Shown one piece after another: positions 33,480 to 41,230 of a stretch of 64,000 bases of DNA. The stretch is from Pseudomonas sp. MWU13-2100 (GTDB lineage: Bacteria > Pseudomonadota > Gammaproteobacteria > Pseudomonadales > Pseudomonadaceae). A program made the position numbers and the translations under genes. The notes beneath the pieces were generated by a model. It saw only the letters and a program-made list of their open reading frames with translations. It was not told where the DNA came from and ran no database searches. Within the stretch, counting starts at the first letter, position 1. Every line of letters begins with the position of its first letter. The stretch is taken from NCBI RefSeq assembly GCF_023242365.1, contig NZ_JALLIX010000029.1, forward strand, positions 16,801 through 80,800, in the 5' to 3' direction.

Positions 33480-34433
33480 ATGAACGACATTCTCGATCTG
33501 AACGAGTTTCACTGGTTGCTGGCGATTGTCCAGAGCATCGACGTGGGCGTGGTGGTGCTGGACCGCGACTACTGCGTGCAGGTCTGGAACACCTTTATGG
33601 AGAACCGTTCCGGGGTGCAGCCCAAGGACGCCACCAGCCAGTCCTTCTTCAGCCTGTTCCCCGAAGTCGATCGCGAGTGGTTCAGCCGCAAGGTGGAGAG
33701 TGTCGCGACCCTGGGCACGCCGGCGTTCACCATCTGGGAGCAGCGACCTTACCTGGTGCGGTTCAAGAACTACCAGCCGATCACCGGCCAGGAAGACTTC
33801 ATGTACCAGAACACCACGTTGTTGCCGTTGCGTTCCACCAACAGCACCATCACCCATATCTGCCTGGTGATCTACGACGTCACCGACGTGGCCACCAACC
33901 GCCACCAGCTCCAGGCGGCCAATGCCAAGTTGCAGAAGCTCTCCAGCACCGACCGCCTGACGGGGCTGTACAACCGTGGGCATTGGGAGGAAAGCCTGAA
34001 GGCCGCTTATGCCCGGAACCAGCGGTATGGCAATGCCACGAGCCTGGTGATGTTCGACATCGATCACTTCAAGCGGGTCAATGACACCTATGGCCACCAG
34101 GCCGGGGACAAGGTCATTGAGCATGTGGCCGATCTGGTCCGCGAGCATGTGCGCGACAGCGACGTGGCCGGGCGTTATGGCGGCGAGGAGTTTGGCGTGG
34201 TGCTGTCGGACACCGACAAGTCCGGCGCGCGCTTTTTTGCCGAGCGTTTGCGCAAGGCGATCGAAGACCTGGAAGTGCTGCACGAAGGCCAGAGCATCCG
34301 CTTCACCATCAGCCTGGGGGTGGCCGACTTGAGCCGGCCTTCAATCAGTCACGCCGACCTGATCGCCTGGGCGGACCATGCCTTGTATGCATCGAAAAAG
34401 GCCGGGCGTAATCGGGTGACGGTCTACGAGTAA
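33480..34433 (+). CDS. PAS-GGDEF diguanylate cyclase
   Basis: A 317-residue protein with an N-terminal PAS domain (LLAIVQSIDVGVVVLDRDYCVQVWN) and a GGDEF domain with active site GGEEF (234-238) and an I-site RDSD (225-228) five residues before it. It should make cyclic-di-GMP with feedback inhibition. No transmembrane segment, so it is cytosolic. It is co-transcribed with the REC-CheC protein (3-nt gap), which suggests control through a phosphorelay. Confidence 0.94.
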   Translation: MNDILDLNEFHWLLAIVQSIDVGVVVLDRDYCVQVWNTFMENRSGVQPKDATSQSFFSLFPEVDREWFSRKVESVATLGTPAFTIWEQRPYLVRFKNYQPITGQEDFMYQNTTLLPLRSTNSTITHICLVIYDVTDVATNRHQLQAANAKLQKLSSTDRLTGLYNRGHWEESLKAAYARNQRYGNATSLVMFDIDHFKRVNDTYGHQAGDKVIEHVADLVREHVRDSDVAGRYGGEEFGVVLSDTDKSGARFFAERLRKAIEDLEVLHEGQSIRFTISLGVADLSRPSISHADLIAWADHALYASKKAGRNRVTVYE

Positions 34434-34449
34434 CGGATGGGGCGGGGTC

Positions 34450-35070
34450 TCAGGCCCGTCGCGCCGTCAGCAGCACCGAAGCCGCTGCGGACAACAACAC
34501 CGCACAACCGCGATTGAACAGACGCTTGCCCTTTGGTTCGGCGAACCAGCGGCGCATGTGCACGCCCATATAGGCGTAAGCGCTGATGGCGATCAACTCC
34601 AGCATCAGGAACAGGGCGCCCAGTACGGCGAACTGGGCGCAGACGCCCCGGGTCGGGTCGATGAACTGGGGGAGGAAGGCGGTGAAGATGAGGATTGCCT
34701 TTGGGTTTCCAGCCGCGACCAGGAACTCCTGGCGGGCGAGGGCGCGCAGGCTGACGGGGGCGCTTTGGGTACGGGTGTCGGCATCGGGGTTGGCACGCCA
34801 GAGCTGGATGGCAAGGTAGATCAGGTAGCCCGCGCCGAGGATCTTGATGCCATAGAACAGCAGTTCCGAGGTTTGCAGCACCACCGCCAGGCCCGCCGAA
34901 GCCAGGGCGATCATTCCGGCAAATGCCAGCAAGCGCCCGAAGCCCGCCAGGCATGAGGTGCGAAAGCCATAACGCGTCGAGTTGCTCACCGAGAGCAGGT
35001 TGTTCGGACCGGGCGCCATGTTCAGGGCGAAGCACGCCGGGATAAACAGGATCAGTGTCGGCAGGTCCAT
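34450..35070 (-). CDS. LysE-family amino acid exporter
   Basis: A 206-residue protein of the LysE/RhtB family with six TM segments: MDLPTLILFIPACFALNMAPGPNNLLSVSNSTRYGF carries the conserved PGPN, and AAGNPKAILIFTAFLPQF the NPKA motif. The ATG at 35070 has CGGAG; a longer frame to 35115 is not needed. Exports an amino acid or homoserine lactone-like solute; substrate unknown. Convergent with the diguanylate cyclase. Confidence 0.9.
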   Translation of the reverse strand: MDLPTLILFIPACFALNMAPGPNNLLSVSNSTRYGFRTSCLAGFGRLLAFAGMIALASAGLAVVLQTSELLFYGIKILGAGYLIYLAIQLWRANPDADTRTQSAPVSLRALARQEFLVAAGNPKAILIFTAFLPQFIDPTRGVCAQFAVLGALFLMLELIAISAYAYMGVHMRRWFAEPKGKRLFNRGCAVLLSAAASVLLTARRA

Positions 35071-35115
35071 GGCGGGCTCCGGAATCGAGGCGGAAAAAAC
35101 CGACAATAACGCCAA

Positions 35116-35454
35116 CTATTGATTGGGTGCCAGTGGGCCAAAGGCTTTTCCCATCTGTACCTGAGACTTGTCACGCAGGTGTACGGTACGTCAGCACTGA
35201 CAACCCCATGTCCGAAAAGCGCGGCACGGCGCGTCTGCGGACCCTGGGAGCCGCAGGCCTTCTGAAAGCTCAAACGAACAGCTCCCGACTGTTCTCAAGA
35301 ATAAGTAGCTGTTTTAAAACAAATTTGTTCGCCTTGGGGCTTCCCAGACGCTGGGAAAGTTGGTAAATTTCCGCGCACTCTCGCAGCGACCCTTCGCGGG
35401 TTCGCAAGCTGCAAGATCAACAAGCGGGTGTCATGCACTCGTCGCAACAGATAC
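35116..35454. other. Intergenic region before tRNA-Gln
   Basis: About 340 bp with no supported gene. It holds an AT-rich patch (35310-35335) that may contain the tRNA promoter and a short hairpin TTCCCAG-ACG-CTGGGAA at 35341-35357. I see nothing else I can name. Confidence 0.5.
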
Positions 35455-35529
35455 AGGGGCGTCGCCAAGCGGTAAGGCAGCAGGTTTTGATCCTGCCATG
35501 CGTTGGTTCGAATCCAGCCGCCCCTGCCA
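35455..35529 (+). tRNA. tRNA-Gln (anticodon UUG)
   Basis: A 75-nt cloverleaf including encoded CCA. The acceptor stem AGGGGCG pairs with CGCCCCT, the D-arm contains GCCAAGCGGTAAGGC, the anticodon stem GCAGG/CCTGC holds loop TTTTGAT with TTG at 35487-35489, and the T-arm has GGTTCGAATCC. It resembles E. coli tRNA-Gln closely. It stands alone; no integrase or attachment duplication is visible next to it. Confidence 0.97.
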
Positions 35530-35550
35530 TTTTTCTTCTCGTACCTGAGA

Positions 35551-36024
35551 TCATGCCAGCCGCTGACGCATCTGCTCGCTGGCCGCCGGCCCGGCCTGCA
35601 CCGTGCTGCGGTTCAATGGCACCGGACGCCCATCGGCGATATCCGCCATCATCAATTGCAACGGTCGCCCGCTCTCGCGTTCGACGATCTGCACACTTTC
35701 GCCTTCCGGCGCATAGTGACGATTTCCCCATTCCACAAACGCCATGAGCACCACGCGAAAATCCTCGCCCTTGGCGGTCGGTACATATTCATGGCGCAGC
35801 GGGCGCTGGCTGTAGGGCTGGCGTTCGAGCAGGCCCGCGTCCACCAGCGCATTCAGGCGCCGGGTCAGCATGTTCGGGGCAATCTCCAGGCTGCGGGAGA
35901 ATTCGTCGAAGCGCTTCAGGCCATGCAAGGCGTCGCGCATGATCAAGATACTCCACCACTCACCTACCCGTTCAAGGCTGCGGGCAACCGGGCATTCGGC
36001 ATGGCTCAGGTTTTTGCGTTGCAT
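35551..36024 (-). CDS. HxlR-family transcriptional regulator
   Basis: A 157-residue winged-helix protein: CPVARSLERVGEWWSILIMRDALHGLKRFDEFSRSLEIAPNMLTRRLNALVDAGLLERQPY and HEYVPTAKGEDFRVVLMAFVEWG are typical HxlR. The N-terminal cysteine (C11), used for redox or aldehyde sensing in several HxlR proteins, is present. AGGAG precedes the ATG. Divergent from the KAS II gene and probably controls it. Confidence 0.92.
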   Translation of the reverse strand: MQRKNLSHAECPVARSLERVGEWWSILIMRDALHGLKRFDEFSRSLEIAPNMLTRRLNALVDAGLLERQPYSQRPLRHEYVPTAKGEDFRVVLMAFVEWGNRHYAPEGESVQIVERESGRPLQLMMADIADGRPVPLNRSTVQAGPAASEQMRQRLA

Positions 36025-36138
36025 GGTGGCTCCTGTCGGGGCGCTCGGACATTTGTGAGATGACTATGTTACTTTCATGATGATAGTAGCGTCCACAAGC
36101 CATTACCTCGCTCAATCACCTGAAGGAGTTGGATCGTC

Positions 36139-37407
36139 ATGAACAAACGCATCGTCGTCACCGGCATGGGCGCGCTGACCCCGCTGGGCTGCGGAGTCGA
36201 ACAGATCTGGCAGCGCCTGCTGGCCGGACAGTCCGGTATCCGCCAGTTGCCGGCGGAGTTGATTGGCGACCTGTCGATCAGTATCGGTGGCCAGGTCCCG
36301 GACCGTGTCCAGGACCCGGAAGCCGGCTTCGATCCGGATCAACTGCTGGCCGCCAAGGAGCAGCGCAAGATGGACCGCTTCATCCTGTTTGCCCTGGCGG
36401 CGGCGGATGAAGCCTTGGCCCAGGCCGGCTGGGCTCCTGACTCCCCTGAGGCGCAGGAGCGCACGGCGACCATTATTGCTTCCGGGGTCGGTGGTTTTCC
36501 CGCCATCGCTGAAGCGGTGCGCACTACCGACAGCAAGGGCCCAAGGCGTCTGTCGCCGTTCACCATACCCTCGTTTCTCAGCAATATGGCCGCCGGTCAC
36601 GTCTCTATCCGCCACGGTCTCAAGGGGCCACTGGGTTCTCCGGTGACCGCCTGTGCCGCTGGCGTCCAGGCCATCGGCGACGCCGCCCGGATGATCCGCG
36701 CGGGGGAGATCGATGTGGCGGTCTGCGGTGGCGCGGAAGCCTGCATCCACCGGGTCAGCCTGGCCGGATTCGCGGCGGCCCGGGCGCTTTCAAGTGATTA
36801 CAACGAGACTCCGTCGCTTGCCTCCCGGCCCTTCGATCAGGCCCGCGATGGCTTCGTCATGGGCGAGGGGGCCGGCCTGTTGGTGATCGAGGAGTTGGAG
36901 CATGCCCTGGCGCGCGGCGCCAAACCTCTTGCCGAATTGGTGGGCTACGGTACCAGTTCCGATGCCTACCATATGACTGCTGGCCCGGAAGACGGTGACG
37001 GCGCCCGCCGCGCCATGCAGCAGGCATTGCGCCAGGCCGGGATCGAGCCGTCCCAGGTCCGGCACCTGAATGCGCATGCCACCTCGACGCCGGTGGGTGA
37101 CAAGGGCGAATTGGCGGCGATCAAGGCCGTGTTCGGGGCAATCGGTGGGCCGGCCATCAGCTCGACCAAATCCGCCACCGGACATTTGTTGGGCGCCGCC
37201 GGAGGGATCGAGGCGATCTTCACGGTGCTGGCATTGCGCGATCAGATGGCGCCGGCGACGCTCAATCTGGATAACCCCGATGAGCTTGCCGAAGGTCTTG
37301 ATCTGATTCGCGGCCAGGCCCGGTCGTTGCCCATGGAGTACGCGCTCTCCAATGGCTTCGGTTTTGGCGGGGTCAATGCCAGCGTGCTGTTCAAGCGCTG
37401 GGTGTAG
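36139..37407 (+). CDS. fabF: Beta-ketoacyl-ACP synthase II (stand-alone paralogue)
   Basis: A 422-residue condensing enzyme. The Cys-His-His triad is C172 (TACAAG), H313 (NAHATSTPVGD) and H349 (KSATGHLLGAAGG). It elongates acyl-ACP with malonyl-ACP. AAGGAG precedes the ATG. The usual fabF sits in the fabD-fabG-acpP cluster; here it stands alone and is divergent from an HxlR regulator, so it is probably a second, regulated KAS II for special conditions or a secondary lipid. Symbol by family. Confidence 0.9.
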   Translation: MNKRIVVTGMGALTPLGCGVEQIWQRLLAGQSGIRQLPAELIGDLSISIGGQVPDRVQDPEAGFDPDQLLAAKEQRKMDRFILFALAAADEALAQAGWAPDSPEAQERTATIIASGVGGFPAIAEAVRTTDSKGPRRLSPFTIPSFLSNMAAGHVSIRHGLKGPLGSPVTACAAGVQAIGDAARMIRAGEIDVAVCGGAEACIHRVSLAGFAAARALSSDYNETPSLASRPFDQARDGFVMGEGAGLLVIEELEHALARGAKPLAELVGYGTSSDAYHMTAGPEDGDGARRAMQQALRQAGIEPSQVRHLNAHATSTPVGDKGELAAIKAVFGAIGGPAISSTKSATGHLLGAAGGIEAIFTVLALRDQMAPATLNLDNPDELAEGLDLIRGQARSLPMEYALSNGFGFGGVNASVLFKRWV

Positions 37408-37460
37408 GGCAGCAGATACCGTCTTGACCCAGGGCTCACTACTTCGCTCAGCACGTTCAA

Positions 37461-37528
37461 TGTGGGAGCCCGGCTTGCCGGCGATGAGGCCCTTGAGGAC
37501 GCCATCGCCAGCAAGCCGGGCGCCTACA
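37461..37528. repeat. REP inverted pair (REPIN)
   Basis: GTGGGAGCCCGGCTTGCCGGCGA and its near-complement about 20 bp apart: the same core as the element at 17347 but a shorter spacer. Lies between the convergent fabF-like and EamA genes. Confidence 0.85.
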
Positions 37529-37539
37529 AAGGACAGCGT

Positions 37540-38436
37540 CTACCTGGAGAATTTGCGTGCACCGGCCACGCAAAGGATCACCGCCACAGTAACCCCCAGC
37601 ATCGCCAAACTGACCGGCTCGTGAAGCAAGGTCGCGGCCAGGGCCAGGCCGAAAAGCGGCTGCAAAAGCTGCAGTTGTCCCACGGCGGCAATCCCGCCCT
37701 GGGCCAGCCCTCGGTACCAGAACACAAACCCGATCAGCATGCTGAACAGCGAGACATACGCCAGGCTCAACCAGGCGGACCTGCTGATGCCCGTGAACGT
37801 GGCGGGAGCCAGGCACCCGGTCAGTACGAGCATCACTGGCAGCGACAGGACCAGCGCCCAGGAAATCACCTGCCAGCCTCCCAGTGTCCGGGAGAGCTTC
37901 GCCCCTTCGGCATAACCCAGTCCGCACACCAGCACCGCCAGGAGCATCAGCATATCGCCCCGGGGCGAGGCGCTCAGCCCCTGGGACGCGGCGAACCCCA
38001 CCACCAGCAGGCTGCCCAGCACGGAGAAGAACCAGAACACCGGCCGCGGCCGCTCGCCACCGCGCAGGACAGCGAAGACGGCCGTCGCCAGCGGCAACAA
38101 GCCGAGGAACACGATGGAGTGCGCGGAGGTCACGTACTGCAGCGCCAGTGCCGTCAACAACGGGAAGCCGAGCACCACGCCGATGGCGACCACCAGCAGG
38201 GACAGCAGTTGGCCGCGGGCAGGGCGCCTTTCCTTGAACAGCCACAGCAGGCACAGCGCCAGAACCCCGGCGATGCTCGCCCGGGCCACGGTCAGAAACA
38301 CCGGGTCGAACTCCAGTACCGCCACCCGTGTCGCGGGCAGCGAGCCGCTGAAGATCAATACACCGATAAATCCATTGAGCCAGCCGCGGTTGCTCTTGGC
38401 GATTACAGGGGTATTCAGGGGCGAGGTTCGTTCCAT
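37540..38436 (-). CDS. EamA/DMT-family transporter
   Basis: A 298-residue carrier with ten TM helices in two EamA repeats (GWLNGFIGVLIFSGSLPATRVAV ... and ...LAYVSLFSMLIGFVFWYRGLAQGGIAAVGQLQLLQPLFG). Likely exports amino acids or small metabolites. Divergent from a MocR-type regulator (92 bp between), a common pairing in which the PLP-binding regulator controls the exporter. Confidence 0.9.
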   Translation of the reverse strand: MERTSPLNTPVIAKSNRGWLNGFIGVLIFSGSLPATRVAVLEFDPVFLTVARASIAGVLALCLLWLFKERRPARGQLLSLLVVAIGVVLGFPLLTALALQYVTSAHSIVFLGLLPLATAVFAVLRGGERPRPVFWFFSVLGSLLVVGFAASQGLSASPRGDMLMLLAVLVCGLGYAEGAKLSRTLGGWQVISWALVLSLPVMLVLTGCLAPATFTGISRSAWLSLAYVSLFSMLIGFVFWYRGLAQGGIAAVGQLQLLQPLFGLALAATLLHEPVSLAMLGVTVAVILCVAGARKFSR

Positions 38437-38528
38437 TTTCGCTTCACACTCAAGGTTCGGGTTGCTTGAGGCGCATGCTATGACTGACTATTGGTACAAT
38501 CAAAATATTGTCATGGATACATCTGCCC

Positions 38529-39860
38529 ATGCCTCGTTCCCGGTATAAGTCGCTGGTTGACGTTTTTGCCGCCGATATCCGCTCGGGGCGCCTGCCGCCC
38601 GGTGCCCGCTTGCCGACTCATCGGCAACTGGCCGCCAACCATGGCTTGGCGCTGGCCACGGCCAGCCGGGTTTATGGGGAGCTTGAGGCCATGGGCCTGG
38701 TCAGCGGGGAAACGGGGCGGGGCACCTTTGTCCGGGAGACCTCCCTGCCTTCCGGCCTGGGTATCGACCAACCCGATGTTGCCCAGGGAATGGTCGATCT
38801 CAACTTCAACTATCCCTCGTCGCCGGGACAGGCCGAGCAGTTGCGCACGGCCTTGCGCCAGCTGGCCTTGTCCGGTGACCTGGAGTCCTTGTTGCGTTAC
38901 CACCCGCATGCCGGGCGCCTGCACGAGCGGGCAGCGGTCGCCCGTCACCTGGGGGCGCGCGGGCTGAGGGTGGCGGCCGAGCAGGTGCTGATTGTCAGCG
39001 GCGCCCAGCATGGCTTGACGGTGATCCTGATGGCGTTCCTGCAACCCGGCGATGTGATTGCCGCAGACGCCTTGACCTATCCCGGATTCAAGGTGTTGGC
39101 GCAGGCGCTGCACCTTGAGGTCGTGTCCATTCCCGTCACCGACCAGGGCCCTGATCTCGACGCCCTGGAGCAGCTCTGCCGCGATCGTCCGGTGCGTGCC
39201 GTCTACAGCATGCCGACCCTGCATAATCCGATGGGTTGGGTGATGGCGGCCGATCAGCGCGAAGAGCTGGTGTCGATCGCGCGCCGGCATGACCTGTTGA
39301 TTATCGAGGACGCGGCCTACGCCTACCTGGCGGAGCAAGCGCCGCTGCCGTTAGCCGAACTGGCGCCGGAAAGGACCCTCTACGTTTCCGGCCTGTCCAA
39401 GAGCGTGGCCGCCGGTTTGCGGATCGGATTTGTCGCGGCGCCGGTGCAGCGGGTGGCGGCGCTGGAGCGAATCATCCGGGCGACCACCTGGAACACGCCG
39501 GGGGTGTTGACGGCGATCGCCACCGCCTGGATCGAGGATGGCACCGTCGCCAGGCTGGAGGTGCGCAAGCGCAAGGACGCCCAGGCCCGGCAGGCGATGG
39601 CTGACGAAGTGTTGGCCGGACTGCGCACCGTGGGTCATCCGTCTTCTTTCTTTCTCTGGCTGCCGCTGCCGGAAGAGGCACGGGCCGATCAGATCGCCAT
39701 GGCGCTGATGCGCGAGCAGATTTCGGTCTCCACCGCCGAGCCTTTTGCCACCTCCCCGCATGTACCGCATGCGATCCGCCTGGCCTTGGGTTCCGTGGAC
39801 ATGGACACGCTTCGCGCGGCCCTGCTGAAAGTGCGGCGGTTGCTCGGACCGCTGTTCTGA
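38529..39860 (+). CDS. MocR-family regulator (GntR wHTH + aminotransferase fold)
   Basis: A 443-residue fusion: residues 1-68 are a GntR winged helix (SLVDVFAADIRSGRLPPGARLPTHRQLAANHGLALATASRVYGELEA), and the rest a fold-type-I aminotransferase-like domain with PLP lysine K291 (SGLSKSVAAGLRIGF) and MPTLHNPMG. It binds PLP and an amino ligand but normally does not transaminate. The ATG at 38529 is chosen over an upstream TTG. It probably controls the divergent EamA exporter. Confidence 0.92.
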   Translation: MPRSRYKSLVDVFAADIRSGRLPPGARLPTHRQLAANHGLALATASRVYGELEAMGLVSGETGRGTFVRETSLPSGLGIDQPDVAQGMVDLNFNYPSSPGQAEQLRTALRQLALSGDLESLLRYHPHAGRLHERAAVARHLGARGLRVAAEQVLIVSGAQHGLTVILMAFLQPGDVIAADALTYPGFKVLAQALHLEVVSIPVTDQGPDLDALEQLCRDRPVRAVYSMPTLHNPMGWVMAADQREELVSIARRHDLLIIEDAAYAYLAEQAPLPLAELAPERTLYVSGLSKSVAAGLRIGFVAAPVQRVAALERIIRATTWNTPGVLTAIATAWIEDGTVARLEVRKRKDAQARQAMADEVLAGLRTVGHPSSFFLWLPLPEEARADQIAMALMREQISVSTAEPFATSPHVPHAIRLALGSVDMDTLRAALLKVRRLLGPLF

Positions 39861-40052
39861 TCCGTATTTTTCATCGCTATCTGCCTCTGTAATGTATTCG
39901 TCCCGCGACCGACAATGAACCTACGGATCAGCCTTGGGCAGATGCCCGGGGCGACTGCCTGTGCTGTCGGGCCACGGACTTCTGTTTGCTCTGCTCCGTA
40001 AACTCATTGCGCAACCCGCGTTATGCCCTGACCTTATAGTTGAGGAGGCCTT

Positions 40053-40136
40053 ATGGCCAAGATGGCGATGTTCCTGGGTGGATTTCTCATACTGACAATC
40101 GCGATTGGCCTGCTGGCCACGATTTCTCCGACATAA
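40053..40136 (+). CDS. Small single-pass membrane protein (27 aa)
   Basis: A 27-codon frame with a near-perfect GAGGAGG 7 nt before its ATG. The peptide MAKMAMFLGGFLILTIAIGLL has one transmembrane helix and a short ATISPT tail. It ends 3 nt before the stop of the convergent yghX-like gene. The strong RBS and composition argue that it is translated; function unknown. Confidence 0.6.
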   Translation: MAKMAMFLGGFLILTIAIGLLATISPT

Positions 40137-40139
40137 CCC

Positions 40140-41027
40140 CTAGACCAGATAGCGTCGGAACCATCCCAGCGTCCGGTCCCAGGCCAGCTTGGCGGCGGCC
40201 TCGTCGTACCTCGGCGTGGAGTCGTTGTGGAAGCCGTGGTTGACCCCGGCGTAGATATGCGCCTCATAAACCTTGCCGGCGGCTTTCAAGGCCTGCTCGT
40301 AGGCGGGCCAGCCGTCGGTGATGGGCTTGTCCAGTTCGGCGTAGTGCAGCAGTAGAGGCGCCTTGATCCGTACCACTTCCTCGGCCTTTGGCTGACGGCC
40401 ATAGAAGGGCACGGCGGCACTGAGTTCCGGATAGGCCACGGCGGCGGCATTGGCGACGCCACCGCCATAGCAGAAGCCGATGATGCCGACTTTACCGGTG
40501 GTGGTGTCGTGGTGCATCAGCCATTCGATGGCAGCGAAAAAGTCATTCATGAGTTTTTCCGGGTCGACGGTCAGTTGCAGCTCCCGGCCTTTTTCGTCAT
40601 TGCCGGGGTAGCCGCCGACCGACGACAGGCCATCCGGGGCCAGGGCGATGTATCCGGCCTTGGCCAGGCGCCGGGCCACGTCCTCGATGTAGGGATTGAG
40701 CCCGCGGTTTTCATGCACGACCACCACCGCTGGCACCTTGCCGCTGGCCTTGGCCGGACGTACCCGATAGGCACGCACCTGCCCGTTGCCTTTGGGGGAG
40801 GGGTAGGTGATGTATTCGGCGAAGATGTCCGGGTCGGTAAACGGCACCTGCTCGGCCAGCGCATAATTCGGGCTCAGCGCCGCCAGCAGGCTGCTGGCGG
40901 CCAAGCCACCGAGGGTGAACTTCGCCGCGCGATCGAGAAACTCCCGGCGGTTGATCTTGCCGTGGACGTAGTAGTCGTACAGCTCAAGCAGTTCAGGGGC
41001 AAAGTCTTTCGCGGTGAGACGTTCCAT
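40140..41027 (-). CDS. yghX: Dienelactone hydrolase-family protein with Tat-like signal
   Basis: A 295-residue alpha/beta hydrolase close to E. coli YghX. The N-terminus carries a twin-arginine segment (KINRREFLDRAAKFTLGGLAASSLLAAL) and a probable cleavage near YALA. Catalytic marks are the cysteine in GFCYGGG, the acid in HYAELDKP and the histidine in GVNHGFHND. Probably folded before export to the periplasm. The ATG at 41027 gives the family start (MERLTAKDF). Substrate unknown. Confidence 0.88.
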   Translation of the reverse strand: MERLTAKDFAPELLELYDYYVHGKINRREFLDRAAKFTLGGLAASSLLAALSPNYALAEQVPFTDPDIFAEYITYPSPKGNGQVRAYRVRPAKASGKVPAVVVVHENRGLNPYIEDVARRLAKAGYIALAPDGLSSVGGYPGNDEKGRELQLTVDPEKLMNDFFAAIEWLMHHDTTTGKVGIIGFCYGGGVANAAAVAYPELSAAVPFYGRQPKAEEVVRIKAPLLLHYAELDKPITDGWPAYEQALKAAGKVYEAHIYAGVNHGFHNDSTPRYDEAAAKLAWDRTLGWFRRYLV

Positions 41028-41125
41028 CAGTGCGCTACCTTTGAAGGCGTTCGGGTTCCGACCTAGTGTAGAACCTAAACGCTGGGTCCGGACTTGAGCG
41101 GCTTTCACCTGGCGAGCATCGGCTT

Positions 41126-41152
41126 ATGATCATGAGTAGAACTCGTGATCAT
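41126..41152. promoter_or_regulatory. Palindrome upstream of metE
   Basis: ATGATCATGAGT-AGA-ACTCGTGATCAT: 12-bp arms with one mismatch around a 3-nt centre, 79 bp before the metE start. A size and symmetry typical of a dimeric repressor or activator site. It is not an obvious MetR (TGAA-N5-TTCA) or MetJ site, and I see no cobalamin riboswitch. Confidence 0.5.
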
Positions 41153-41230
41153 CTGTATTTAAATGAGTTTGTCTCAGTATGCCCCGAGTGTCGACAATGG
41201 CTCCTATCGAACCTATTGGAGTTTTTTGTC

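Noticed and set aside
32865..34283. 472-codon minus-strand frame opposite the REC-CheC and GGDEF genes
   Set aside because: A high-GC frame shadow; both plus-strand genes have clear domains and catalytic motifs there.
35455..35529. Genomic-island attachment at tRNA-Gln
   Set aside because: No integrase gene and no duplicated 3' tRNA end is visible within the flanking sequence.
41040..41230. Cobalamin riboswitch before metE
   Set aside because: I searched by eye for the B12-box and its long-range pairing and saw neither; only the palindrome stands out.
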